DNA from: CAYNFT01 sp964396535
Lineage (GTDB): Bacteria > Chloroflexota > Dehalococcoidia > Dehalococcoidales > UBA2162
Length of the DNA stretch: 14,952 nucleotides
Direction: 5' to 3'
Assembly: GCA_964396535.1 (NCBI GenBank)
Contig: CAYNFT010000051.1
Location: 1-14,952 of the forward strand
The notes beneath the pieces were generated by a model. That model had not been told where the DNA came from. It made no database searches and worked only from the letters and a program-made list of their open reading frames with translations. The position numbers and the translations under genes are program-made. Below, in pieces: positions 1 to 7,505 of this stretch (position 1 is the stretch's first letter; every line of letters starts with the position of its first letter).

Positions 1-1
1 T

Positions 2-316
2 GGACTCAGGGTGGGAATCGACCTTCGGAAGATGATCGATGTAATGAGTGTCAACGCCGGCGCCCGGGTTATTCAGAACATGGGATTTAAAGCAGAGCTC
101 GATGAGAAGCAGATACTGGAAGCCTTGAGAATTCCTGTCTCTAGGGCTTCTGGTAGAGAAGTCCTTCATAAAGATGAGCTGGACTATGGCATGGAAATGG
201 CGGATGAAGTAGGAGTAGAGATGCCAATATGCAGGTTTATCGACGAACTGGATGCAGGTTCCGTATACAATGAATATTTGTTTTTACAGAAAGACATACT
301 TCCTGATAGAGGATAG
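2..316 (+). CDS. 3-hydroxyisobutyrate dehydrogenase-type protein, C-terminal part (5' end outside window)
   Basis: The frame is already open at base 2, so the gene starts upstream of the window. About 104 residues are visible. They match the all-helical C-terminal domain of the beta-hydroxyacid dehydrogenase superfamily (NAD_binding_11 type): a 'GIDLRKMIDVMSVNAG' stretch like the family's 'Gid..kllevls..g', then 'LDYGMEMADEVGVEMPI', the usual segment in which the K/D-containing helix leads into '(A/G)-V-x-(L/M)-P-(L/I)'. The N-terminal Rossmann domain and the catalytic Lys are not visible. Family members interconvert 3-hydroxy acids and semialdehydes with NAD(P). Here the protein could handle the semialdehyde made by the aminotransferase downstream. 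It ends 70 bp before the DUF169 gene and probably shares its transcript. Family assignment is fairly firm; the substrate is unknown. Confidence 0.72.
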   Translation, partial: GLRVGIDLRKMIDVMSVNAGARVIQNMGFKAELDEKQILEALRIPVSRASGREVLHKDELDYGMEMADEVGVEMPICRFIDELDAGSVYNEYLFLQKDILPDRG

Positions 317-321
317 ATAGT

Positions 322-378
322 CTTCCAACATTCGAATTAAACCGTAAAATCCTGGTTAAAGCGAATATTATTCGGAAG
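322..378 (+). repeat. Nested imperfect inverted repeat between genes 1 and 2
   Basis: Three successive segments of this gap pair in nested order: CTTCC (322-326) with GGAAG (374-378), ATTCG (330-334) with CGAAT (362-366), and TTAAACC (337-343) with GGTTAA (354-359), around a 10-nt loop. The outer 3' arm contains the only SD-like GGAAG upstream of the ATG at 387. It may be a processing or attenuation hairpin. No U-tract follows it, so a classical terminator is unlikely. Confidence 0.35.
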
Positions 379-386
379 AAAAAAAT

Positions 387-1136
387 ATGGAAGGAGTAGA
401 TAAAGTGGTCGGTGATGATGATCATGCAATTCTAGATGAATTTAAATTTAATATACAGCCTGTGGGTGTCAAGTATCTAACCCAAAAACCTGACGATATC
501 AAGTTGATAGACGAGCGCACTACCCTGTGCGCAATGCTCAGGAAAGCACAAGAAGGAAGCTGCTTCTATGCCGGTCCAGAAAACCATACCTGTGAAGCTG
601 GACCTTATGTTATGGGCCAGACCGGGATAAAGGAGCAGTTTATTAATGGTGAATGGGGAGCAGGTCTGGGCGTATTTTGTGACCCACGTGCCGCTGGCAG
701 ATTATATCACTATATACCCAGGATAGCATCGGAGGTGAACAGGTATATTGCTTTAGCACCTTTTAGCAAACTCTCTTTTGATCCGGACGTACTAATTATC
801 TTCGCCAATACCAATCAGGCGGAAATTATGCTCAGGGCAATGAGTTATAAAACGGGACAGATGTGGTCGAGCCGTTATTCCAGTGCTATCGGGTGCGCCT
901 GGATGTTTGTATATCCATATCTGAGCGGGGAGATTAATTACGGCATCAGCGGGTTGGGCTTCGGCATGAGGAGAAGAAAACTGTTTCCGGAAAATTACCT
1001 GTGGCTTTCCATTCCATTTATTGCTATGCCTTCTTTTTTACAGACGTTAAAGGAAATGCCCTGGGTGCCTGCGCCTTATAAACCGGACGGGTTCGAGTAC
1101 GTTGATAAATTGAAAACTCGATTAGGTTTGGATTAG
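387..1136 (+). CDS. DUF169 family protein
   Basis: 249 aa and recognisable as DUF169 (PF02596/COG2043): an early 'PVGVKYL' segment at about residues 27-33, the 'CAMLRKAQEGSCFYAGPENHTC' region with Cys at about 48, 58 and 69, and a conserved C-terminal block around 'YLSGEINYGISGLG' and 'LWLSIPF'. The family has no settled biochemical function. It is widespread in anaerobes and archaea, often near redox enzymes. Here it sits 48 bp upstream of an AOR-family gene, so an accessory role (cofactor or electron transfer) for that enzyme is possible but unproven. The start is ambiguous. An in-frame GTG at 405 has a better SD (AAGGAG at 391-396, 8-nt spacer) than the ATG at 387 (GGAAG at 374-378). If the GTG is used, the protein has 243 aa. 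Confidence 0.85.
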   Translation: MEGVDKVVGDDDHAILDEFKFNIQPVGVKYLTQKPDDIKLIDERTTLCAMLRKAQEGSCFYAGPENHTCEAGPYVMGQTGIKEQFINGEWGAGLGVFCDPRAAGRLYHYIPRIASEVNRYIALAPFSKLSFDPDVLIIFANTNQAEIMLRAMSYKTGQMWSSRYSSAIGCAWMFVYPYLSGEINYGISGLGFGMRRRKLFPENYLWLSIPFIAMPSFLQTLKEMPWVPAPYKPDGFEYVDKLKTRLGLD

Positions 1137-1151
1137 GAAACCCCTTCTTAC

Positions 1152-1157
1152 TATAAT
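1152..1157 (+). promoter_or_regulatory. Possible internal promoter -10 box upstream of the AOR gene
   Basis: An exact TATAAT lies 28 bp before the AOR start. The best -35 partner is TTGGAT (1128-1133, 18-bp spacer), which matches the consensus poorly. The gene may instead be read through from upstream. Confidence 0.25.
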
Positions 1158-1184
1158 CTTGTATTGTTAGTCAGGAGATAAATA

Positions 1185-3077
1185 ATGACATATTTTGGAT
1201 ATGCAGGAAAGCTTCTATATGTTGATCTGACAAACGGAAGGACCAGTATAGAACCACTGGATTTGGATATGGCTGAAAAATATATAGGCGGCTGCGGTTT
1301 TGCCGAACGGATGTTATGCGATATGTTACCACCTGATACCGAACCTTTGTTACCGGAGAATCCAATTATAATCAGCGCTGGTCCACTGATAGGCACCGGT
1401 GTGCCAGGCGCATCCAAAATAGAAATGCACACGAAATCTACCGTTTCGGCGGCAAAAGAACAGACCAAATACTATGTGCCGCGTTCGTGCGGTGGAACCC
1501 GCTATTTCGGCAATATGATGAAGAAAGCCGGTTACGATCATATAGTGGTCACAGGTAAATCTGCCAAACCCGTCTATCTAAAGATAATGGATGACGACGT
1601 GGAAGTATGCGATGCTGAATATCTTTGGGGCAAAAAAGACATCTATGAGACTACTGACGAACTAACGAGTCGTTACAAAGGCAGTGGTGTAATCGCCATT
1701 GGCAAAGCTGGAGAAAACCTTATACCGTATTCGATAGGATGGATTGATAAGCAGTCACACATAGGCAGAAACGGTGGCACAGCAGGAATGGGCTTTAAAA
1801 ACCTTAAGGCTATCGTGATCCGTGGAACCGGGAAAGTAAACGTATTGGACAAAGAGAAGTTAAAAATAATGGTACCCGAATTCATTAAGGAAGCTATGAA
1901 TTCACCCAGATATAAAATGACTCATCCCGAAAATAACCTTACAATTCCTCCTCCGCAACCTTCATCATATTACCCTCCGAATATCTCCAACGAAACATTG
2001 ACCGGCCATTCAGGCTACCATAACTGTGTTTTCTCCTGCAAGCCTGTTCACACCATCAAGGACGGAGAATTCGCCGGTGGCATTCTCGGTTCAAGTTTTC
2101 ATTGCACTATGTTCGGTGAGTGGATAGGTATCGAGGACTATCGCCATGCCATGAGGTTGGTCGAGGTATGCGACAGAGTTGGTATCGATTTCAGGACTAT
2201 TATAGGTAAGCTGAGATTTATCAACAGGATATATGAACGTGGAATAATTACCGAAAAAGATATAGATGGTCTGGAACCCAAAAGGGGCAATACGCCTGCA
2301 TTTCTGGAGTTAGTGGATAAAATAATTAACAGGGATGGAATAGGTGATGTCATGGCAAATGGCTGGTTTGCCCTTGCTGACAAGTTTGGAATAGACCCGG
2401 ACAGTGATGAAGACGGCTATCAAATAATTAAGGGCACCTCCACTTTTTTCGACGCTCGAACAACTTCGCTGAATCCTGTAACCTTTGCCGAGATAGTAAA
2501 TACCAAACCGGGCGCGGAACTGCACCCGGTAACCATCATGCCGAAACAACCCAACGAAAGTATCAAGGAATGGTGTCGGGGTATAGCGATGTCTACTGAA
2601 GAGATAGACAGAGTATTTAGTAAAGACGAATATAATATCGGCAGATTGACAAAACATGTCGAAGATGCAGAAAGCGTTTACTGGGCAATGGGAACCTGTG
2701 TAACATGGTCGTCGGGTATACCCCAAATTTATAGTTTAAGAACATTAGCTGAACTGTATATGATGGTGACTGGCATCGAAGTCACTGCAGATGAGCTGAA
2801 GAGGAGAGGTGAAAGAATTTGGAATCTGGGAAAACTCTTGAATACAAGAGAAGGCATCGACAGGAACGACGATAAATTGCCAGGACTGTGGGCCAACGCA
2901 ATGGCTGAAGGTCATCTCAAGGATTACTTTGGCCGGTCAGTTACTCAGGAAGGCTTTGAAGCAATCCTTGATGATTACTACGACGAACATGGTTGGGATA
3001 TCAATAAAGGCGTGCCTACCAAAAACAAGTTAATTGAGCTTGGGTTGAAGAATTTAGTTAGCGTGGTGGAAGTTTAG
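1185..3077 (+). CDS. Aldehyde:ferredoxin oxidoreductase (AOR) family, tungsten/molybdopterin enzyme
   Basis: 630 aa, a normal length for the family. The N-terminal domain (about 1-210) carries 'GYAGKLLYVDLTNGRT', 'GPLIGTGVPGASK', 'SCGGTRYFGNMMKKAGYD' and 'GRNGGTAGMGFKNLKAIVIRG', typical of the bis-pterin binding AOR_N domain. The helical C-terminal AOR_C domain fills the rest. Family members oxidise aldehydes to carboxylates and reduce ferredoxin in the cytoplasm. The [4Fe-4S] ligands are normally C-x2-C-x3-C plus a distal Cys. Here the last two of the trio (C281, C285) and the distal C505 are present, but the first position is Tyr278. The cluster may be altered, or another ligand used. Start: ATG preceded by AGGAG with about 8 nt spacing. 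The neighbours suggest that it oxidises a semialdehyde from amino-acid transamination. The subfamily and the choice of W or Mo cannot be told from sequence. Confidence 0.9.
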   Translation: MTYFGYAGKLLYVDLTNGRTSIEPLDLDMAEKYIGGCGFAERMLCDMLPPDTEPLLPENPIIISAGPLIGTGVPGASKIEMHTKSTVSAAKEQTKYYVPRSCGGTRYFGNMMKKAGYDHIVVTGKSAKPVYLKIMDDDVEVCDAEYLWGKKDIYETTDELTSRYKGSGVIAIGKAGENLIPYSIGWIDKQSHIGRNGGTAGMGFKNLKAIVIRGTGKVNVLDKEKLKIMVPEFIKEAMNSPRYKMTHPENNLTIPPPQPSSYYPPNISNETLTGHSGYHNCVFSCKPVHTIKDGEFAGGILGSSFHCTMFGEWIGIEDYRHAMRLVEVCDRVGIDFRTIIGKLRFINRIYERGIITEKDIDGLEPKRGNTPAFLELVDKIINRDGIGDVMANGWFALADKFGIDPDSDEDGYQIIKGTSTFFDARTTSLNPVTFAEIVNTKPGAELHPVTIMPKQPNESIKEWCRGIAMSTEEIDRVFSKDEYNIGRLTKHVEDAESVYWAMGTCVTWSSGIPQIYSLRTLAELYMMVTGIEVTADELKRRGERIWNLGKLLNTREGIDRNDDKLPGLWANAMAEGHLKDYFGRSVTQEGFEAILDDYYDEHGWDINKGVPTKNKLIELGLKNLVSVVEV

Positions 3078-3093
3078 CGGTTCCTGATTAGAA

Positions 3094-3130
3094 GGTAAGT
3101 ATTCTTTTGTAAAAAATAAGATTCCTTACT
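3094..3130 (+). terminator. Imperfect hairpin after the AOR gene, possible weak terminator
   Basis: Bases 3094-3106 pair with 3118-3130, with one G-U and two mismatches, around an 11-nt A/T-rich loop. There is no clear U-tract downstream, so termination here is doubtful. Confidence 0.28.
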
Positions 3131-3216
3131 CAGTTATGTTTTCCTGCTTAAATGCTTAAATGGGACGCAAATCCACACACGTTTTTGAATGAACGTATCA
3201 AATTCTGCCAGCGTTG

Positions 3217-3222
3217 TATAAT
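3217..3222 (+). promoter_or_regulatory. Candidate -10 box for the aminotransferase transcript
   Basis: An exact TATAAT lies in the 383-bp gap, about 240 bp before the aminotransferase start. No good -35 box is seen at 16-18 bp. If used, the mRNA would have a leader of roughly 230 nt. Confidence 0.25.
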
Positions 3223-3460
3223 GAGTTGGGACACAGTACAACTTATTTCCTTTTTACTTATTTGAAACCTATTGTTAACGATCAAGACGGTTATTTCATC
3301 TTTTTTCAAGTTAATAGCATTCAGCAGCTATGGGTTTTGAAAAATGTAATGATATTACCTCTTGTACTAATCTTTTTTGCTGCTGCTGCCTTTAAGTAGA
3401 CACCAATTCCTTGAACTGCCATAATAATCCAACAACCAAGAGAATGATCTGGAGGTTATT

Positions 3461-4837
3461 ATGATCAGTGAAGCTGAATTATCAAGTCTTTCATACCCTG
3501 ACGCACCAGAGATGAAAACTAAAGTACCCGGTCCGAAAGTCCGGAAACTTATGGGCGAATCAGCAAAATACGAGCCGTTAACCCGAGGCGCCGGAGCTTT
3601 CCCACTTATCATGGAGGAAGGTCGCGGTTCTACGGTCAAAGACGCCGATGGAAACCTGTTCATCGATATGGCTGCCGGAGTTGCCGTAAATGCCATTGGT
3701 CGAAACCATCCGAAAGTCCTGGAAACCATCCAAGCCCAGAGTAACGTGATTATGCATACCACAGATGCTACCAACGTCAAACGTATTGAACTTGCCAAAA
3801 GAATTTCAGAGGTTATGCCTGAAGGGTTGCGGGGTAATTGCCGGACTGCATTTATGCAGAGCGGTAGCGGAGCTGTGGAAACTGCCCTCAAATTCGCACG
3901 GCATTATACAGGACGATCACAGATCATTGCTTTCCACGGGGCATATCATGGCGTCTGGATGGGATCCGGAGCCCTCACTACCGGTTATGGATACCGTCAT
4001 GGTTGGGGACCAATGATGCCCGGTGTTATCCATTTACCATATACTTATTGCTACCGCTGCGCTTTTAATATGACCTATCCAGCTTGCAACATGCAGTGTG
4101 CAAAATATGTAGACCATGTTCTTAATACTCCATATACGGCTGCTGACGATGTCGCCGCCGTTATCATTGAATCTCAACAAGGTGAAGGTGGTTACGTAGT
4201 ACCTCCACCCGAATTTTTCCAGTTAATAAAACAGGCAGTAGAAAAATATGGAGCTCTTTATATAGATGATGAAGTACAGTCCGGCGCTGGACGTACGGGT
4301 AAAATGTGGTCAATCGAGCACACGGGAGTTGTACCAGACATGCTGACCTGGGGAAAAGGCATGGGAGGTGATATTCCAATGGCTGGAGTTACTTTCAGTT
4401 CGGAAATCAATAAATCTCTGGTCGAAGGCTCTCAACCAGGCACTTTTGCAGGTAATGCGTTAGCATGCGCAGTATGCATGACAAATATCGACCTGATTAC
4501 AGACAAAAACATGGACTTACTCAGACGGGCAACCGTCATTGGAGATGAAATCCAAGGAGTATTTAAAGAAGCCGCAAAAACGGTCAGGGCTATCGGGGAT
4601 GTGCGAGGTCGCGGTCTGATGATCGGTATTGAACTTGTGGCCGACCGTAATACGAAGGAACCGCTTACTCCGGATAAATGCGGGGAAATCGCCATGAAGC
4701 TGCTGAATGCCGGTATAATCGTAACTCCCTGCGGTCGCTATGGCAATGTCTTCCGTTTCATGCCGCCATTGACCATACCCCGTGAATACGCCCTTAAAGC
4801 CAGTGAAACGATGGTTGATATTCTTAAAAACTACTAG
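3461..4837 (+). CDS. Class III PLP-dependent aminotransferase (GABA / beta-alanine type)
   Basis: 458 aa, typical of class III aminotransferases, which move the amino group of omega- or beta-amino acids to an oxo acid and leave a semialdehyde. Visible landmarks: the N-terminal 'KDADGNLFIDMAAGVAV' strand, the PLP-phosphate loop 'SGSGAVETALKFAR' (about 134-147), 'FHGAYHG' (158-164), 'IDDEVQSGAGRTGK' with the ring-nitrogen Asp at 270, the Schiff-base Lys299 in 'WGKGMGG', and 'GTFAGNALACAV'. It carries an insert with four Cys, C197-x2-C200-x8-C209-x3-C213, like the Cys-rich loop seen in some archaeal and anaerobe relatives; it may bind a metal. Start: ATG with CTGGAGG about 7 nt upstream. It lies 42 bp before the amidohydrolase gene. 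The exact substrate is unknown. Confidence 0.9.
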   Translation: MISEAELSSLSYPDAPEMKTKVPGPKVRKLMGESAKYEPLTRGAGAFPLIMEEGRGSTVKDADGNLFIDMAAGVAVNAIGRNHPKVLETIQAQSNVIMHTTDATNVKRIELAKRISEVMPEGLRGNCRTAFMQSGSGAVETALKFARHYTGRSQIIAFHGAYHGVWMGSGALTTGYGYRHGWGPMMPGVIHLPYTYCYRCAFNMTYPACNMQCAKYVDHVLNTPYTAADDVAAVIIESQQGEGGYVVPPPEFFQLIKQAVEKYGALYIDDEVQSGAGRTGKMWSIEHTGVVPDMLTWGKGMGGDIPMAGVTFSSEINKSLVEGSQPGTFAGNALACAVCMTNIDLITDKNMDLLRRATVIGDEIQGVFKEAAKTVRAIGDVRGRGLMIGIELVADRNTKEPLTPDKCGEIAMKLLNAGIIVTPCGRYGNVFRFMPPLTIPREYALKASETMVDILKNY

Positions 4838-4879
4838 GGATATCAACCATATTTAAACACAATATGAGGAGGAAGACCT

Positions 4880-6562
4880 ATGGCAAAGAAAACAGAGTCC
4901 AACTGGCAGCCAATGAGCCCAGACACCGTAATGTTTAACGGGAATATCATCACTGTGGATGGCGATTTCTCATTCGCTGAAGCGATAGCTGTCAAAGATG
5001 ACAAAATTACCGGTGTCGGTTCAAATGAGGATATGAAAAGACTGGCTGGTGACAACACCAGGTTACTCGATTTAAAAGGAGCTACAGTCCTGCCCGGGAT
5101 AAACGATGCTCACTGCCACCTCAACGGTTTCGGACTGCAAAGACCTCCTATGGTAGTTGATCTTGGCTTCCCGGCTATCATATCCGTTGCCGACATGAAA
5201 GATGCGACGGCGAAGAAAGTTGCAGAAGTCGAGTCCGGTAAGTGGATAGATGGATGGGGTTGGGACAGGGGGTTTCTGGATGAACTGAAAAGCAAACCTG
5301 AAACATGGCCAACCCGGTTTGACATCGATCCGGTCAGCCCCGATAACCCGGTTGTCTATACAGATTTCTCAGGACACGTATGCCTGGCAAACAGCAAAGC
5401 CCTGGAAATAGCGGGGATAGACAAAAATACACCAGATCCTGAAAGAGGTATCATCCAGAAAGATGCTTCCGGGGAACCGACTGGAATATTATTTGAAGCG
5501 GCAGCAGGCCTGGTACGGCGTTTGATACCGCCGCCAACCGAGGAAGAGCGGAAAGCCGGCATTCTCAATGCCATGGCGGAACTCAATTCACTCGGTATTA
5601 CCTGTGTTACCGAGCCAGGTCTGAGCCCCGAACTGATAAGAATCTATACGAATCTCTTTAACCAGGATAAATTCACCTTAAGAGTAAACTGCATGGTAAT
5701 GGGCGGTCCGTCACTCGAAACTGCTAAGGACTTATTAGATCGCGTCGGCACCAGCACCGGGTTCGGCAATGAGTGGTTGAGAATTTCCGGGTTGAAGCTG
5801 ATGGCCGACGGTATTCCACCTTCAAAGACTGCCTTTATGTACGAGGACTACATCGGTGGAGGTCATGGCAAATTGCTGGTGGATGGCAACACTGATGAAG
5901 AACGGTACGGCATGCTTATCAGCATGATCAGGTATGCCAATTCCAGGAATTTCCAGATAGGTATTCACGTGACCGGTGACCGCGGTATCGATGCCTGCGT
6001 TGACGGATATATCTCCGCTCTCAAGGAACACCCCTGGGACGCACGACATTACATTATACATACCGATTATGTCACACCGGAATGCATAAAACGCATGGCA
6101 GCTAATAATATCGGCGCCAACGTCCAGTCAGCTATCAAATGGACAATTGGCAACCTGATGATCGGTATCACTGGAGAAAAGAGGGCAGCGTATCATTGGC
6201 CTCTAAAATTGCTATTTGACGAGGGAGTAAGAGTCTCCAACAGCTCCGATGCGTCTGTGACGTATCCGGACTGGAGACAGGGAGTGGAATCGGCGGTTCT
6301 GCGTAAGGACAAAGCCACTGGGGAAGTGATAGGACCGGAACAGTGCATCACGGTGGAGCAGGCGATCCGCTCCTACACCATAAACGGCGCCTGGCAGGAT
6401 CACCAGGACGATGTCAGGGGTTCGATAGAAGTTGGTAAACTGGCTGATTTTACCATCGTCGGTGGAAATATATTGACCATAGACCCTAATAAGATCCACG
6501 AAATTCCCATTATCGCAACAATCGTCGGCGGTAAAACGGTGTATGACACCGGTAAGTTTTGA
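4880..6562 (+). CDS. YtcJ-like amidohydrolase (amidohydrolase family 3)
   Basis: 560 aa, full length for the YtcJ/NfdA branch of the metal-dependent amidohydrolase superfamily. These enzymes hydrolyse amide or N-formyl bonds of diverse small molecules. A short beta-sandwich segment ('TVMFNGNIITVDG...GVGS') leads into the TIM barrel. Metal-site candidates are H78 and H80 in 'NDAHCH', K306 in 'GLKLMADG', H363 in 'GIHVTGDRG', H394 in 'IIHTDY', and D457 in 'SSDASV'. The C-terminus returns to the sandwich ('GSIEVGKLADFTIVGGN'). No signal peptide is seen, so it is probably cytoplasmic. A strong GAGGAGGA lies just upstream of the ATG. The gene sits between an aminotransferase and a formamidase-type gene, so it may release the amine or amino acid for transamination. 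The family is certain; the substrate is not. Confidence 0.9.
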   Translation: MAKKTESNWQPMSPDTVMFNGNIITVDGDFSFAEAIAVKDDKITGVGSNEDMKRLAGDNTRLLDLKGATVLPGINDAHCHLNGFGLQRPPMVVDLGFPAIISVADMKDATAKKVAEVESGKWIDGWGWDRGFLDELKSKPETWPTRFDIDPVSPDNPVVYTDFSGHVCLANSKALEIAGIDKNTPDPERGIIQKDASGEPTGILFEAAAGLVRRLIPPPTEEERKAGILNAMAELNSLGITCVTEPGLSPELIRIYTNLFNQDKFTLRVNCMVMGGPSLETAKDLLDRVGTSTGFGNEWLRISGLKLMADGIPPSKTAFMYEDYIGGGHGKLLVDGNTDEERYGMLISMIRYANSRNFQIGIHVTGDRGIDACVDGYISALKEHPWDARHYIIHTDYVTPECIKRMAANNIGANVQSAIKWTIGNLMIGITGEKRAAYHWPLKLLFDEGVRVSNSSDASVTYPDWRQGVESAVLRKDKATGEVIGPEQCITVEQAIRSYTINGAWQDHQDDVRGSIEVGKLADFTIVGGNILTIDPNKIHEIPIIATIVGGKTVYDTGKF

Positions 6563-6584
6563 TCAAATTGGGGAGGAGAGTGAA

Positions 6585-7505
6585 ATGCAGCAAGCAACCA
6601 GAGATATCCTGTACTTCGAGATTGGACCAGACAATGAACCAACTCTGCGAGTCAGTCCCGGGGAGGAATTCGAGGTGGAAACGCAGCTGAATCCGGGACC
6701 GTGGCTTGATAACCATCCCGAAAGAGAGATGCTTCGTCAAAAACTGCGCGGTGGGAATCCTTCCAGCGGTTGTATCTATGTAGAAGGTGCGATGCCGGGG
6801 CAGGTATTATCGGTAAATATCGGGGAAATAGACCTCGATCCTGTCGGCTTTACTAACTACTGGGGAAGTACCGGAGCCATGCCAGGCTGGATGGGTCCGA
6901 GCGGTGTTGGTGAACAGAAGAAAGTGGTACATATCAGGGAAGGGAAAATTATCTGGAGTGATAAGCTGGAGCTTCCGGTAGCGCCGATGCTGGGTGTGGT
7001 TGGCGTAGCTCCAGCAAACACAAGATGGTCCAATATCTGGGCAGGACAATGGGGCGGTAATATGGATATCCAGGAAATTACTAGTGGAGCGACAGTTCAT
7101 ATACCGATTTACGTTCCTGGGGCTCTGCTGCACATCGGTGATATGCACGCCATCCAGGGCGACGGAGAGATATGCGGAGCCGGAGGTATCGAAGCCGGAG
7201 GGAGAGTTAAAATCAGTTGTGACCCGGCTCCTAAGCCGAAGAGCATGTCATGGCCTCGTATTACCGATGAAACTCACATTATCACCACTGCCCAGGCAAA
7301 GCCTGCAGAAGACGCATTCCGGCTGGCTCTGGTGGAGATGATTTTGTGGCTGGAGGAGGAGTATGGATTTACCAAAGGAGAGGCGTATCTCCTTTTGGGG
7401 CAAGTGCTGGAAGCTAGGTGTACTCAGTTCGTCAATCCAACGTTCACTTATGTCTGCAAAGTCAATCGGAAATATTTACCGCAGCAAGCCGTAGGTACGG
7501 ATTAA
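6585..7505 (+). CDS. Acetamidase/formamidase family protein
   Basis: 306 aa from the ATG at 6585, which follows GGGGAGGAG with good spacing. The frame is open upstream to 6543, but that overlaps the preceding gene and has no SD, so 6585 is preferred. The protein belongs to the FmdA/AmdA family (PF03069). The diagnostic block 'HIGDMHAIQGDGEICGAGGIE' lies at about residues 184-204, with 'PGPW' and an N-terminal beta-rich half before it. Family members hydrolyse short amides such as formamide or acetamide to ammonia and the acid, as cytoplasmic oligomers. It is 22 bp downstream of the amidohydrolase gene, and its stop (TAA) overlaps the start of the next gene by one base (TAATG), so the two are translationally coupled. 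It could remove formamide or ammonia-bearing by-products of the preceding step. Confidence 0.9.
   Translation: MQQATRDILYFEIGPDNEPTLRVSPGEEFEVETQLNPGPWLDNHPEREMLRQKLRGGNPSSGCIYVEGAMPGQVLSVNIGEIDLDPVGFTNYWGSTGAMPGWMGPSGVGEQKKVVHIREGKIIWSDKLELPVAPMLGVVGVAPANTRWSNIWAGQWGGNMDIQEITSGATVHIPIYVPGALLHIGDMHAIQGDGEICGAGGIEAGGRVKISCDPAPKPKSMSWPRITDETHIITTAQAKPAEDAFRLALVEMILWLEEEYGFTKGEAYLLLGQVLEARCTQFVNPTFTYVCKVNRKYLPQQAVGTD

Larger units (their letters stand above)
3078..3460. other. 383-bp AT-rich gap inside the catabolic cluster
   Basis: No convincing gene. A 61-codon open frame at 3214-3399 has no SD and no recognisable protein. The gap holds an imperfect hairpin at 3094-3130 (13 pairs, one G-U, with two mismatches) just after the AOR gene, and an exact TATAAT at 3217-3222. 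It could separate two transcription units: DUF169-AOR and the aminotransferase-amidase genes. Confidence 0.5.

Noticed and set aside
3214..3399. 61-codon open frame in the gap after the AOR gene
   Set aside because: No SD, low-complexity A/T-driven composition, and no recognisable protein.
6543..6584. Longer N-terminus for the acetamidase/formamidase
   Set aside because: It would overlap the end of the amidohydrolase gene and has no SD. The ATG at 6585 has GGGGAGGAG.
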